Assembly: GCF_014191355.1 (NCBI RefSeq)
Contig: NZ_JACHWM010000011.1
Span: 1-64,000, forward strand
DNA from: Methylobacterium sp. R2-1
Lineage (GTDB): Bacteria > Pseudomonadota > Alphaproteobacteria > Rhizobiales > Beijerinckiaceae
DNA: 64,000 nucleotides
Direction of reading: 5' to 3'
A program made the translations under genes and the position numbers. Numbering within the stretch: position 1 is the stretch's first letter; each line of letters begins with the position of its first letter. Below the pieces are notes generated by a model. The model was not told the origin of the DNA, did not search any database, and saw only the letters and a program-made list of their open reading frames with translations. Positions 8,487-16,162 of the stretch are shown here, one piece after another.

Positions 8487-9401
8487 ATGTGGATAGAAGC
8501 CATCTCGGTAATCGGAGCTTTCGCGTCCATTGGCGCCTTTATCGATTTCTTCATCGGCAAGAGCGGACAAAAACGGGCCAGAGATTGGCTCGAAGACCAG
8601 TGGTTACGTCTCAGCGATCTTAGGCTAGAGAACTTCGGGCGAAACGAAGCAGGGTTCGCTGGCCGTGTGCTCATAGCTACATTCGGCATATTCCTGTCAC
8701 GAAGACGGCTCCTCATTAGCTTTGCGGCCATGGGTGCAGGCCTCTTTCTGAGCATAATTGGGCCCGGATTAACATTCGGATTTGCGCATTATGACTTTTT
8801 CGACATTCTTCTCACTCTTGGATCAATCTTAATGGCGACTGCCAGCTTAAACATCAGCATATCGCTAACAATTTTGTTCTGCCGCTTAGCGGAACGTCGT
8901 CTTCCGGAGAGCAAGACGGCGAGTTTCGCTTATACATCAATTCTATTTTTGATACAGTATGTGATTGCACTCGGAGGCTATGCGCTTGCTAGAGCATCTT
9001 TGTCCATCATATCTGTTCTTTCGACATGGCGAATTTCTGAGATCCCATTCGACCCATTGAAAGAAACATTTCATTCAATATCCAGAGAATTTTCCATACT
9101 GTTTAAAAATTGGTCTTGGTGGCCCTATTATGATCTTGAGTTATTTTTCGATTTTAGGTATGATGGATTTACTTTAGTCAATATATGTGCGGGCGATTTA
9201 TCAGCGCTAACCAATATATTTCGACTGTTGATTTTGGCTATATTTCTATTATCATATCTGTTACAGCCTGCGCAGAAATTTATCTTCACGATATGGGCGC
9301 GACTAGTTGAAAGTGAGAAGCCGGTCTTTACTCTGATATTCGGGGCCATTGGCGCCGTCATAAAGTCGATACAGGAAATTCACAAAATAATCCACGTATA
9401 A
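8487..9401 (+). CDS. Low-GC multi-pass membrane protein, likely horizontally acquired
   Basis: A 304-residue protein with about five to six hydrophobic segments: residues 3-22, about 75-98, about 108-132, 148-170, 248-262 and 278-295. The N-terminal loop after the first helix (KRARDWLEDQWLRLSDLRLE) is charged and helical and faces one side of the membrane. The base composition is strikingly AT-rich compared with neighbouring genes, and rare codons (TTA, ATA, AGA) are frequent. No enzymatic motif or family is recognised. It is monocistronic and lies in the opposite direction to its neighbours, inside the gap where head and terminase genes would be expected. This pattern fits a cargo (moron) gene, possibly superinfection exclusion or defence, but that is speculation. 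Confidence 0.75.
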   Translation: MWIEAISVIGAFASIGAFIDFFIGKSGQKRARDWLEDQWLRLSDLRLENFGRNEAGFAGRVLIATFGIFLSRRRLLISFAAMGAGLFLSIIGPGLTFGFAHYDFFDILLTLGSILMATASLNISISLTILFCRLAERRLPESKTASFAYTSILFLIQYVIALGGYALARASLSIISVLSTWRISEIPFDPLKETFHSISREFSILFKNWSWWPYYDLELFFDFRYDGFTLVNICAGDLSALTNIFRLLILAIFLLSYLLQPAQKFIFTIWARLVESEKPVFTLIFGAIGAVIKSIQEIHKIIHV

Positions 9402-9675
9402 TGCGCAGATAAACCGGTGAACATTGAGGTAAATACAAGTTATTACTTATCTAGATAGCAGCCTATATATTTACCGAATGCTGGAATGAACGCATTATTT
9501 CGCCATATCCAATTTATTACTTTACCTACTAAAAGGTGAACAGCTTGCATTCGTCCAACCTCGGTTGTTCTGGGCTAAGCAAACCAGCGGTAAGCAGACC
9601 TCCTGGAGGCCCGAGAAGGTTCGATAGTTGCGGCCGGCACACCCAAATTGCTACACCTGCAATCTTATCTCAGGG

Positions 9676-10074
9676 TTATGGTCTGCGATCATCTGTGTTC
9701 TTCGCCGCCGCGATGCGCTCGCAGGCCTTGATGCGCCGCCGGTCGAAGGTTGCGCGCGACCACTTGGTGAGGCGGCAGAACTCGGCGATCGATCCACCGA
9801 CCTCGCCGTGCGTGGCCATCGCTCGAGCCCAGACGAGCACCGCCTGCCGATCCTCGCTCTTGTCGCCGAGCACGGTGCCGGAGAAGGCGAGCATATCGAA
9901 GGTGGCGTCCGGCACCTCAGCTTGCACCGCGTGGAGCGTGTTGCCGCGCGGTGCGTAAATCGGCGTGTAGGGCAACGCGCGGAAGGCAGCCTTCAGCCAG
10001 AGCTCGACGTCCGCACGGGTCCACGGTTCATTGGAGCGCGGGGGCGGGCTACACCCTTCGATACGCAACGCCAT
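9676..10074 (-). CDS. Phage DUF6362-like HTH protein
   Basis: A 132-residue protein. It opens with WTRADVELWLKAAFRALPYT, has a middle segment ending in VLVWARAMATHGEVGGSIAE, and closes with the putative helix-turn-helix FCRLTKWSRATFDRRRIKAC. This layout resembles the DUF6362 family, small phage proteins that usually sit just before the terminase genes in rhizobial prophages. It is the last gene of the minus-strand early run before the cargo interval. No terminase follows it, which suggests that the packaging and head genes were lost here. The family call is from memory of the pattern and is moderate. Confidence 0.55.
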   Translation of the reverse strand: MALRIEGCSPPPRSNEPWTRADVELWLKAAFRALPYTPIYAPRGNTLHAVQAEVPDATFDMLAFSGTVLGDKSEDRQAVLVWARAMATHGEVGGSIAEFCRLTKWSRATFDRRRIKACERIAAAKNTDDRRP

Positions 10075-10092
10075 ACGCTCCGGGCAGGCCCC

Positions 10093-10533
10093 TCACTCCG
10101 CAGCCTTGGCAGGCCACGTCCGGCGCTGCCGACCCAGACTGGTCGCCCGCGCGATCGCCGCCCGCTGTTCCGAGTACTCCGGAGATGTCATCGGATAGTC
10201 GGCGGGCAGTCCGTAGCGGACCCGATAGCTGTGTGGGTCAAGCCCGTGGTGGCTGAGGTGCCGTCTCAGCGTCTTGTACGGCTTGCCGTCAACGAAAGAG
10301 ATCAGCGCCGCGGGCGAAATTGATTTTTTGATCTGTGCAGGCGTCGGCTTTTCAACTTCGATTGCGATCGCAGCCGGTGCCGCCAGACTCGTCAAAGCAG
10401 TCTGCACGTCGGCGATCAGCCCAGGCAGATCCTCTGCCGGTAATGTATGGTTTCGTACATAAGCCATCACAATCATGGCTGTGAGATCGACAAGTCCGCC
10501 GCCCGAGGACGGAGAAATACTTTCATATGACAC
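10093..10533 (-). CDS. MucR/Ros-family transcriptional regulator, copy 1
   Basis: A 146-residue protein with the MucR/Ros fold. The conserved core runs KPTPAQIKKSISPAALISFV, then DGKPYKTLRRHLSHHGLDPH and YRVRYGLPADYPMTSPEYSE. In Ros the first zinc ligands are cysteines near the LICL position; here the residues are Ser and Phe, and no Cys is present, so the domain must fold without that metal site or with other ligands, as reported for some Mesorhizobium homologues. The N-terminal half (AMIVMAYVRNHTLPAEDLPG) is the usual helical oligomerisation region. Such proteins bind AT-rich promoter DNA and act as H-NS-like silencers. A paralogue lies 230 bases upstream on the same strand. Confidence 0.88.
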   Translation of the reverse strand: MSYESISPSSGGGLVDLTAMIVMAYVRNHTLPAEDLPGLIADVQTALTSLAAPAAIAIEVEKPTPAQIKKSISPAALISFVDGKPYKTLRRHLSHHGLDPHSYRVRYGLPADYPMTSPEYSEQRAAIARATSLGRQRRTWPAKAAE

Positions 10534-10764
10534 GTTTTGCTCCCCCCTAAGTCTAAAAAGTCGAAGCTAAATTTCAAAAATCGTTTTGCACTAATTTCGA
10601 TCCCGCAAACGGGGGATGGATCAAATTTTCGTCAGGATGAACGGGGCGCCCGCGTCGCGCACGCCCACAGCGCGACCCTGCCGCGGCGGCTCCACGGGTC
10701 GGCAGAGCGCAGGGGTGGGGGTGGTCGTTCTGGGCAGGCAAGCATCTGGGTCCGGTGGGAGCGC

Positions 10765-11217
10765 TTACTCCGCAGCCAGCGCAGTTGAACGCCCGCCAGG
10801 TCGGCCAAGACCGTTGCCCTTGGCAACGCCTGACCGCAATTCCGAGTAGCTCGGCGCAGTCATGGGATAGTCGGAGGGCAGGCCGAAGCGTTCACGATAC
10901 GAGTAAGGGGTCAAGCCGTGTGTTCTGAGATGCCGCTTCAGCATCTTGTATGGCTTCCCGTCGACAAAGGAGATCAGCGCATCGGGCGTGATCGATTTGC
11001 GGATCTGAGCGGGTGTCGGCTTCTCGACATCGACGTCCTCGCCTGCCGGAGCAGCCAGCGCACTCCCAAGACCCGCAAGCGCAGCATGAACACTGATGAT
11101 AAGATTGGGGAGTTCCCTTGGTGGCAGAACATTTTTGCCGACGTAGGCGACGACAATATCCGCAGCGTGTTCCAGCCGGTCGTCGCGAAGTGGGGCGCCG
11201 GGTGCATTGCTTGTCAT
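10765..11217 (-). CDS. MucR/Ros-family transcriptional regulator, copy 2
   Basis: A 150-residue paralogue of the gene at 10093-10533, with the same order of blocks: an N-terminal helical region (HAADIVVAYVGKNVLPPREL), KPTPAQIRKSITPDALISFV, DGKPYKMLKRHLRTHGLTPY and ERFGLPSDYPMTAPSYSELR. The Cys ligands of classical Ros are again absent. The two copies face the same way and are separated by about 230 bases that hold no gene and probably the promoter of copy 1. Being carried by a prophage, the pair could control phage lysogeny genes or counteract host MucR; which one cannot be told from sequence. Confidence 0.88.
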   Translation of the reverse strand: MTSNAPGAPLRDDRLEHAADIVVAYVGKNVLPPRELPNLIISVHAALAGLGSALAAPAGEDVDVEKPTPAQIRKSITPDALISFVDGKPYKMLKRHLRTHGLTPYSYRERFGLPSDYPMTAPSYSELRSGVAKGNGLGRPGGRSTALAAE

Positions 11218-11273
11218 CTGATGAGCCTCATTTCCTGATTTGCTGATCCGAAAATCATTATTATCACGTCAAC

Positions 11274-11738
11274 TTAAAAATGTCCTGCGTCATTGCGCAC
11301 AATCTGATTTTGCAATTTCTGGAACACCCAGATCGGCACGCAATCCGGCGGGATGACTGCAGGCCGGCGATCAACGACGACCGAGCCGCCGATGCGGTCG
11401 AGGTGGATCTCGCGCTCGCACAGGGCGACGCAGCGGCGCGGGTAGACGGTGACCATCGTGCCCGTGCAGTCCGCGCGAGAGGCGCCGGCGGTCCGGTGGA
11501 CACCGAACAGCGCTTCCGTGCTCCACCCGAAGTCGGCAGCGGCCTCGCCCCAATCGTCGAGGAAGGCGAGCATCGCCCGGCGCACCGAGCGCCACACGCC
11601 GGGCCTGCCTCTCGGGCCCGGCTCGACCCAGATCATGCCGGGGCAGGGGACCTGGTGCTCCGGCAGGCTCAGCACGCCGGCCCGCCATGAGGCGACGAGG
11701 CGGGCGGAATCGGTGAGGCGAGGGCGGCGCTCATGCAA
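11274..11738 (-). CDS. Phage hypothetical protein
   Basis: The best start is a TTG at 11738, preceded by AAGGAG at a 4-nt spacing and overlapping the stop of the upstream gene by 8 bp; the ATG at 11734 is in a different frame and stops early. The 154-residue product reads LHERRPRLTDSARLVASWRA, CPGMIWVEPGPRGRPGVWRS, AFLDDWGEAAADFGWSTEAL and a beta-rich C-terminus (CTGTMVTVYPRRCVALCERE). I do not recognise the family. The WGEAAADFGWSTEALFGVH stretch and the overlap with its neighbour argue that it is real. It belongs to the minus-strand early operon. Confidence 0.6.
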   Translation of the reverse strand: MHERRPRLTDSARLVASWRAGVLSLPEHQVPCPGMIWVEPGPRGRPGVWRSVRRAMLAFLDDWGEAAADFGWSTEALFGVHRTAGASRADCTGTMVTVYPRRCVALCEREIHLDRIGGSVVVDRRPAVIPPDCVPIWVFQKLQNQIVRNDAGHF

Positions 11739-12354
11739 CCCGCTCCTTCTGCGCCGACGCCTTGGCATCGAGCCGCGCGGCGAGCTGCGCGAGCGAGCCG
11801 CCGGCAGCGACCTCGCGGAACTTGGCGCCGGCCTCGTGCAGCACGTCCTCACGAGCGGCGGCGACCGCCTCAGGCGACGGGCGAGGGCGTCCAAGCTCCG
11901 TCTCGCCTTCCCGATTCAGCCAGGAGGCCGCGATCTCGGCGACCTTTGCCCGGTCCTCGTCCGACGGCGGGTCATAGACCTCCGCCTCGATGATGCGGCG
12001 GATCTGGACGAGGAGCGCCCGCTTCGGGATCAGCCCCTCCCGGACCTCCGCCGCAAACTCGGCCGGCGACGGCCGCCAGCGGCGCACCCACGGCAGCAGC
12101 GGGGTCCCGTCGCGGAACCGCCCGGCTGCCGCGTGGATGCCGGCGAGCGGGAGATCCTTCAACGCCTCGATGTACTCGGCGATCAGGACTTCGTTCTCGT
12201 CATCACCGCGCCCTCGGCCCTGCTCGAATCCGATCAGGATCCGCGTCACGAGCGCGTCGACCGAGCGCCGATCCCGGCAAGGCTGAAGTTCAGCCTTCAC
12301 CCGCTCGGCGACGGCGGAGAGCGCGCGACGCTCCGCTGTCGTGGCTCCGAGCAC
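11731..12354 (-). CDS. Phage hypothetical protein, helical
   Basis: A 207-residue, mostly alpha-helical protein from a GTG at 12354, with a GAGGAG about 15 nt upstream. Visible blocks are LIAEYIEALKDLPLAGIHAA, GTPLLPWVRRWRPSPAEFAA and a long C-terminal charged helix (EAVAAAREDVLHEAGAKFRE). The middle block resembles loader or replication accessory proteins in phage replication modules, but this is only a resemblance. The gene overlaps the end of the DUF1376-like gene by 65 bp, unusually long for this operon, so the true end of the upstream gene may have been altered. It is coupled to the downstream gene by an 8-bp overlap. Confidence 0.6.
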   Translation of the reverse strand: MLGATTAERRALSAVAERVKAELQPCRDRRSVDALVTRILIGFEQGRGRGDDENEVLIAEYIEALKDLPLAGIHAAAGRFRDGTPLLPWVRRWRPSPAEFAAEVREGLIPKRALLVQIRRIIEAEVYDPPSDEDRAKVAEIAASWLNREGETELGRPRPSPEAVAAAREDVLHEAGAKFREVAAGGSLAQLAARLDAKASAQKERVA

Positions 12355-12643
12355 GCTGGAATTCCAACTCCTCGTGCGTCGAGGTGCTGTCGATCCGGCT
12401 GTCGCCCGTGAGGGTGATCTTACCGGCCTCGGCGAGGCTCTCGATCGCGGCGCCGGCTCGCCGCTCCGTTAGGCCGGTGCGGCGGGCGAGGGTACGGGCG
12501 GTGTCCGTGATCGGGCCGCCGGTCTCATAGATCCGGAGCAGCACCGTCACGTAGATCAGTCCCTCGTCGGGCTGGAGGCCGGACAGGGCGCCGAGCAGGG
12601 CGCTCGGGCCGCAGCGGAACCAGGGAAGGCGTTCTGAGGCCAT
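12290..12643 (-). CDS. DUF1376/YdaU-like phage replication-region protein
   Basis: A 117-residue protein starting MASERLPWFRCGPSALLGAL, followed by LQPDEGLIYVTVLLRIYETG and a winged-helix-like ARRTGLTERRAGAAIESLAE. This matches the general pattern of DUF1376 proteins, which sit in phage replication modules beside helicase loaders. The last 25 residues (ARSHDSGASRALRRRRAGEG) are Arg-rich, unlike the rest, and overlap the next gene by 65 bp. This suggests that the original C-terminus was lost through a small indel. The gene begins 5 bp after the methyltransferase stop, in the same operon. Confidence 0.6.
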   Translation of the reverse strand: MASERLPWFRCGPSALLGALSGLQPDEGLIYVTVLLRIYETGGPITDTARTLARRTGLTERRAGAAIESLAEAGKITLTGDSRIDSTSTHEELEFQRARSHDSGASRALRRRRAGEG

Positions 12644-12648
12644 GGCGG

Positions 12649-14055
12649 CTACTCCGCAGCTACGGCGAGCGGAGCGGGCGCGCCGACGATCTCGGCCGCA
12701 AGGCCGATCCGACGCGCGGACATCGCCGCATATTCGGGGTTCAGTTCGATCAGCGTGGCGTCGAGGCCGAGCCCGTCAGCGACGAGTCCGACCGTTCCGG
12801 CGCCGCCGAAGGGGTCGAGCACCCTGCCGGCGACCGGCGGGGTAAAGCGGCACAGGCCCTCGCACTTCGGCTGCGGGAGCGCGTGGCCGCAGAGCCCGCA
12901 GGCCTGCGCCGGGACACCCGCCTTGATGCACCGCTCGGCCAGGGCCGGCGGGAACGTGGCGAAGTGAGCCTCGCGATAGGCGCGAGGCGCGATGCTCCAG
13001 ACGTTCCGAGCGTTGCGGGTCTCAAGCGGGTTGAGGCTCAGCTCGGCGAGCGCCGCATCCATGCTCGCGTTGTTCTTCGTGCCGCTGCCCGGCCGGGCGA
13101 GCTTCCGTGCTTTGTCGCCGGAGTGCGCGACGGCAGGCTCTTCGACATAGGTCGCGGAGGTCCTGCCACCCGGATGGATGGTGCCGTGCGTCCCAGGACC
13201 AACGGCCCACCCGCCCGGCACCTTCACTTTCCGCGACTGCGGTACCCGGTCGACGTTCTGGCGCGAGTTCGGGCCAGGTCGTTTGACCCGGTTGCGCCCG
13301 CGGTCGGGCTGGTCCGGGTCGAGCTTGTCGAGGCGGCCCCAGCCGACGCCCGTGTCGGTACCGCGGGCCGCCGCGCGCACATGGGCGCCGCCGGTCACCG
13401 GCTCGCGGATGGCCTCGTGATTGTAGAAGTAGTCCTCGCTCTTGGTGAGGAGCCAAACCTTCTCGTGCGCCGACGTGGGCCGGTCATAGACCGACTCGGG
13501 CATGGGATTCGGCTTGTGCCAGATGATCTCCGAGCGGACCCACCACCCGTCATCCTGGAGGGCGATCGCGAGCCGGTTCGGGATCATGCAGAGGTCCTTC
13601 GGCTTCAAGAAGCCTCCGGCCACCACTCGCCCGCCGTGATCGATGCGCCGCGGACCGACACCGGCCGCGTTGGCTTGGGTGCCAGTGAAGGCGCCTCGAG
13701 CCGTTGCATAGGTCGGATCGTAGACCGGCCCGACCGTCGAGAACGGCTTGTCCCGAAACGTCCGGTCGTCGCCCACCACGTCGGCAGCGGCGCGCCCGTT
13801 CGGCGAGGCCGCATAGCAATCGCCGTAGTTCAGCCAGAGCGTGCCTTGAGGCTTCAGCACGCGCCGAACCTCGCGGAACACCTCCACCATCACGGCTAGG
13901 TGCTCGCCCAGCGTCCGCTCGAGACCGATCTGGCCGGCGACGCCGTAATCGCGGAGGCCCCAATAGGGCGGGCTCGTCACCACGCAGTCGAAGAAGGCAT
14001 CGGGCAGGGCGCGCAGCTGCTCGCGCACGTCGCCGACGAGGATGCGGACCGTCAT
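12649..14055 (-). CDS. Beta-class DNA methyltransferase of the prophage
   Basis: Starting at the ATG at 14055, which overlaps the upstream stop as ATGA, the 468-residue protein has the beta-class order of motifs: catalytic CVVTSPPYWGLRDYG near residue 25, an intervening target-recognition region of about 350 residues, then the AdoMet-binding RVLDPFGGAGTVGLVADGLG near residue 420. A four-Cys cluster (CGLCGHALPQPKCEGLC) before motif I may bind zinc. The TSPPY form is commonest in N4-cytosine enzymes but also occurs in N6-adenine ones, so the base modified is uncertain. No restriction endonuclease accompanies it, although a VRR-NUC nuclease lies two genes upstream. Likely roles are protection from host restriction or phage regulation. 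Confidence 0.9.
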   Translation of the reverse strand: MTVRILVGDVREQLRALPDAFFDCVVTSPPYWGLRDYGVAGQIGLERTLGEHLAVMVEVFREVRRVLKPQGTLWLNYGDCYAASPNGRAAADVVGDDRTFRDKPFSTVGPVYDPTYATARGAFTGTQANAAGVGPRRIDHGGRVVAGGFLKPKDLCMIPNRLAIALQDDGWWVRSEIIWHKPNPMPESVYDRPTSAHEKVWLLTKSEDYFYNHEAIREPVTGGAHVRAAARGTDTGVGWGRLDKLDPDQPDRGRNRVKRPGPNSRQNVDRVPQSRKVKVPGGWAVGPGTHGTIHPGGRTSATYVEEPAVAHSGDKARKLARPGSGTKNNASMDAALAELSLNPLETRNARNVWSIAPRAYREAHFATFPPALAERCIKAGVPAQACGLCGHALPQPKCEGLCRFTPPVAGRVLDPFGGAGTVGLVADGLGLDATLIELNPEYAAMSARRIGLAAEIVGAPAPLAVAAE

Positions 14056-14294
14056 GCCCGCCCCCGCGCCATGTCGACGAGGCGCGCCTGCGACGCCGCA
14101 GCCTCGAAGATGTTGATGCTGACCCGCTCGCACAGGTCGTTCGCGGTGAGGGTATCGCCGTCGGCAGCCATCGCGATCACGAGGCCAGCACCGGCGACGA
14201 GACAGCCGAGGAGATCCTCTAGCCCGGCTGGGTGCTCGGAAACGCCCGCGATCTTGGCGACGATCAACTCGTCGAGGTCGAGAAGCGCGTTCAT
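14052..14294 (-). CDS. Small phage protein, unknown
   Basis: An 80-residue helical protein (ALLDLDELIVAKIAGVSEHP, GCLVAGAGLVIAMAADGDTL, RVSINIFEAAASQARLVDMA). Its start overlaps the VRR-NUC stop by 4 bp and its stop overlaps the methyltransferase start as ATGA, so it is translationally coupled on both sides. That coupling is the main evidence that it is a real gene. No family is recognised. The hydrophobic centre is too short and too interrupted for a confident membrane segment. Confidence 0.6.
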   Translation of the reverse strand: MNALLDLDELIVAKIAGVSEHPAGLEDLLGCLVAGAGLVIAMAADGDTLTANDLCERVSINIFEAAASQARLVDMARGRA

Positions 14295-14647
14295 GCCGCG
14301 AGCCTCCCAACCCGCCGACGCACGATGCCCCAGCGCTCAAGCACCGCGATCGGCTCATCCCGGCCGCGCGTCAGCACGCACGGGACGCCGAGGCGCTCGC
14401 AGCGCTCCCGGAAGGTGACCTGCGCCTCGCTCTCGACACCGCGCGCGGTCTTCAGTTCGAGGAAGCCGACCCGGACGAGTCCGCCCAGCACCAGGAGGTC
14501 GGACAGACCAGCAGTCAGTCCGGCTTGCCCGAGGGCCCCCGCGTTCGGGATCGCGGCGACGAGGGTGTCCGGCAGGCCGAGCGTCTCCCAATGCTGGACG
14601 ACGGCGGCTTGGATCGCGGATTCGCGCAGGACGGAGCGGCGGGCCAT
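14291..14647 (-). CDS. VRR-NUC domain nuclease
   Basis: A 118-residue single-domain protein matching the VRR-NUC family of phage nucleases: an N-terminal helix (LRESAIQAAVVQHWETLGLP), AAIPNAGALGQAGLTAGLSD containing the catalytic Asp, then the FLELKT core with Glu and Lys of the PD-(D/E)XK site, and FRERCERLGVPCVLTRGRDE. Family members resolve branched DNA or cut during phage recombination. It lies between the GapR-like gene and the small coupled gene in the early operon, beside a DNA methyltransferase, which fits a role in phage DNA processing. Length and motifs appear complete. Confidence 0.85.
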   Translation of the reverse strand: MARRSVLRESAIQAAVVQHWETLGLPDTLVAAIPNAGALGQAGLTAGLSDLLVLGGLVRVGFLELKTARGVESEAQVTFRERCERLGVPCVLTRGRDEPIAVLERWGIVRRRVGRLAA

Positions 14648-14650
14648 GGC

Positions 14651-15160
14651 TCAGCCCCGCGCCGCAATGGCATCTTCGATGTCGACCTGCGCCCCATCCG
14701 CGCGCATCTGCTTCGCGGCCTCGCGGATGACAGTTCTGGCGCTGGCGCCGACGGTGACGGTGACGCCCTCCATGCCAGCGAACGCGCGGGTCACCTTGTC
14801 CCCGACCTGCTGGCGCATGCTGCGCTCGCTGCCGCCGCGGGTGCGAGCCGTCTCGCGCTCGACAGCGGCACGGCCGAGCGGCGTGTCCGCCAGCATGCCG
14901 AGCGCCTGCAAGTAGAGCTCGAGGACCGCCTCCTCTTCCATGCGCTCGTCGTAATCGCGCTTGCGCATGGCGATGATCTTGCGAATGACCTTCGTGTCGA
15001 AGCCGTTCGCCTTGGCTTCCGCGTAGACGTCCTTCACGTCGCCCGCTATGCCGGCCTTCTCTTCTTCGAGCCGTTCAATACGCTCGATGATGGTTTTCAG
15101 TTGATCGGCCGCGACCGAGGACGGATCGACTTGCGGCGCGGGCGCATTTCTGGCACTCAT
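14651..15160 (-). CDS. GapR-like DNA-binding protein with C-terminal extension
   Basis: Starting at the ATG at 15160, which has AAGGTGA at a good distance, gives 169 residues; an in-frame ATG at 15184 has a poorer site. Residues about 15-90 are the DUF2312/GapR domain ([52 protein letters not shown]). Host GapR is about 90 residues and binds over-twisted AT-rich DNA ahead of replication forks. This copy has an extra 75 residues ([20 protein letters not shown] and a terminal helix) with no recognised relatives. A phage-borne version could organise phage DNA or interfere with host chromosome dynamics. It is in the early operon upstream of the VRR-NUC gene. Confidence 0.8.
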   Translation of the reverse strand: MSARNAPAPQVDPSSVAADQLKTIIERIERLEEEKAGIAGDVKDVYAEAKANGFDTKVIRKIIAMRKRDYDERMEEEAVLELYLQALGMLADTPLGRAAVERETARTRGGSERSMRQQVGDKVTRAFAGMEGVTVTVGASARTVIREAAKQMRADGAQVDIEDAIAARG

Positions 15161-15231
15161 CTGTCTCACCTTGATCTCGGACATTGCAACCGCCCGGCGC
15201 CCGCTCCCCAGCAGGCCGGGCGGTTCGCGTT

Positions 15232-15552
15232 TCAGGGGTGGTAGCGACCTGGTGGCAGGCGCTCGCCGTTGACCGGGCGCATGGGATCGCCGCCGATGGG
15301 CGGACGGCGCGGCACGCGGGGCTCGTCGATCGCGGGCAGGTCGGCCGCCGGCAGCGGCGTCGAGGGACCGGCCCGCAACCGCTCCTCAGCCTGGGCGAGG
15401 GCGACCAGTGCGTAGCGGCGGCCCTGGACGAGGCTTCTCGCCGACGCCGAAGCCGCATCCCGCAGCAGGTCGTTCCGGCGCACGATCTCGGTGCGCACGG
15501 TATCGATCAGGTCGGCGAGGCCGGCATCGGTCAGGTCGGCGAGGGCGCTCAT
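15232..15552 (-). CDS. Small phage protein, unknown
   Basis: A 106-residue protein. The first 60 residues form a helical hairpin ([40 protein letters not shown]) and the rest is a Pro-rich tail ([20 protein letters not shown]). It starts 2 bp after the stop of the gp49-like gene in the same operon. There is no membrane segment, catalytic motif or named family. Possible roles such as an adaptor or structural accessory protein cannot be separated by sequence. Confidence 0.55.
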   Translation of the reverse strand: MSALADLTDAGLADLIDTVRTEIVRRNDLLRDAASASARSLVQGRRYALVALAQAEERLRAGPSTPLPAADLPAIDEPRVPRRPPIGGDPMRPVNGERLPPGRYHP

Positions 15553-15554
15553 CG

Positions 15555-16139
15555 TCAGGCGACCCGGCCGAGATCGTCGTGGGCGCGGTCAGGCGTTTCC
15601 TGGGCGGCGAGTTGCTCGCGCAGCAGGTAGCCCTCGAAGGGCCAGATCTTCCGGAAGGCGTTCTCGTAGGCGTACCGCTCGCCGACTGCCTGATCGTAGT
15701 TCTCCGGCGCGGCCGGCGCGCTCTCTCCCGTGACGAAGAACCCGTTGCGCAGGGTGATGAGGCAGATCGTCAGGTGCCGAATGCGGAAATACTCGACGTC
15801 CGCGATCTTCGCCTTGATCGACGCTTCCGTGACGCGCGGAGCGGTCTTCGTCTCGACCACCGCCTGCGTCTCGGCGAGGCTCAGTGCAGGCTCTCCCTTG
15901 CTGTCAGCCTGGATGGAGGCCGGCGCATAGGTCGCTGCGAACACGTCGGGAGCGCACGGGTAGAAGCCGACGCCGTTCGCCTCGGCGATGATCCAGTCGC
16001 CCGGATTGACGCCGACGAAGCCCTGGCGGCCTTCGATTACGTAGCCGCCGCCGACGCCAATCTCGACCGCCGGATGGTCGCCCGCCTTGTTGAACTGCAC
16101 CGCCTCGACAGTGACGGGCTTCTTCGTGAACTGACCCAC
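15555..16139 (-). CDS. N4 gp49/Sf6 gene 66-family phage protein with extra N-terminal domain
   Basis: A 194-residue protein with a GTG start and AGGAGAGGAC directly upstream. The C-terminal 90 residues carry the family pattern: VTEASIKAKIADVEYFRIRH, LTICLITLRNGFFVTGESAP, AENAFRKIWPFEGYLLRE. The N-terminal 90 residues are a second small domain (FTKKPVTVEAVQFNKAGDHP, GDWIIAEANGVGFYPCAPDV), often seen on its own as a PGDWI-type phage protein. The two appear fused here. Function is unknown in both families. It lies in the minus-strand early operon after the gene starting at 16618. Confidence 0.8.
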   Translation of the reverse strand: MGQFTKKPVTVEAVQFNKAGDHPAVEIGVGGGYVIEGRQGFVGVNPGDWIIAEANGVGFYPCAPDVFAATYAPASIQADSKGEPALSLAETQAVVETKTAPRVTEASIKAKIADVEYFRIRHLTICLITLRNGFFVTGESAPAAPENYDQAVGERYAYENAFRKIWPFEGYLLREQLAAQETPDRAHDDLGRVA

Positions 16140-16162
16140 AGTCCTCTCCTCTCGCTCAGCGG

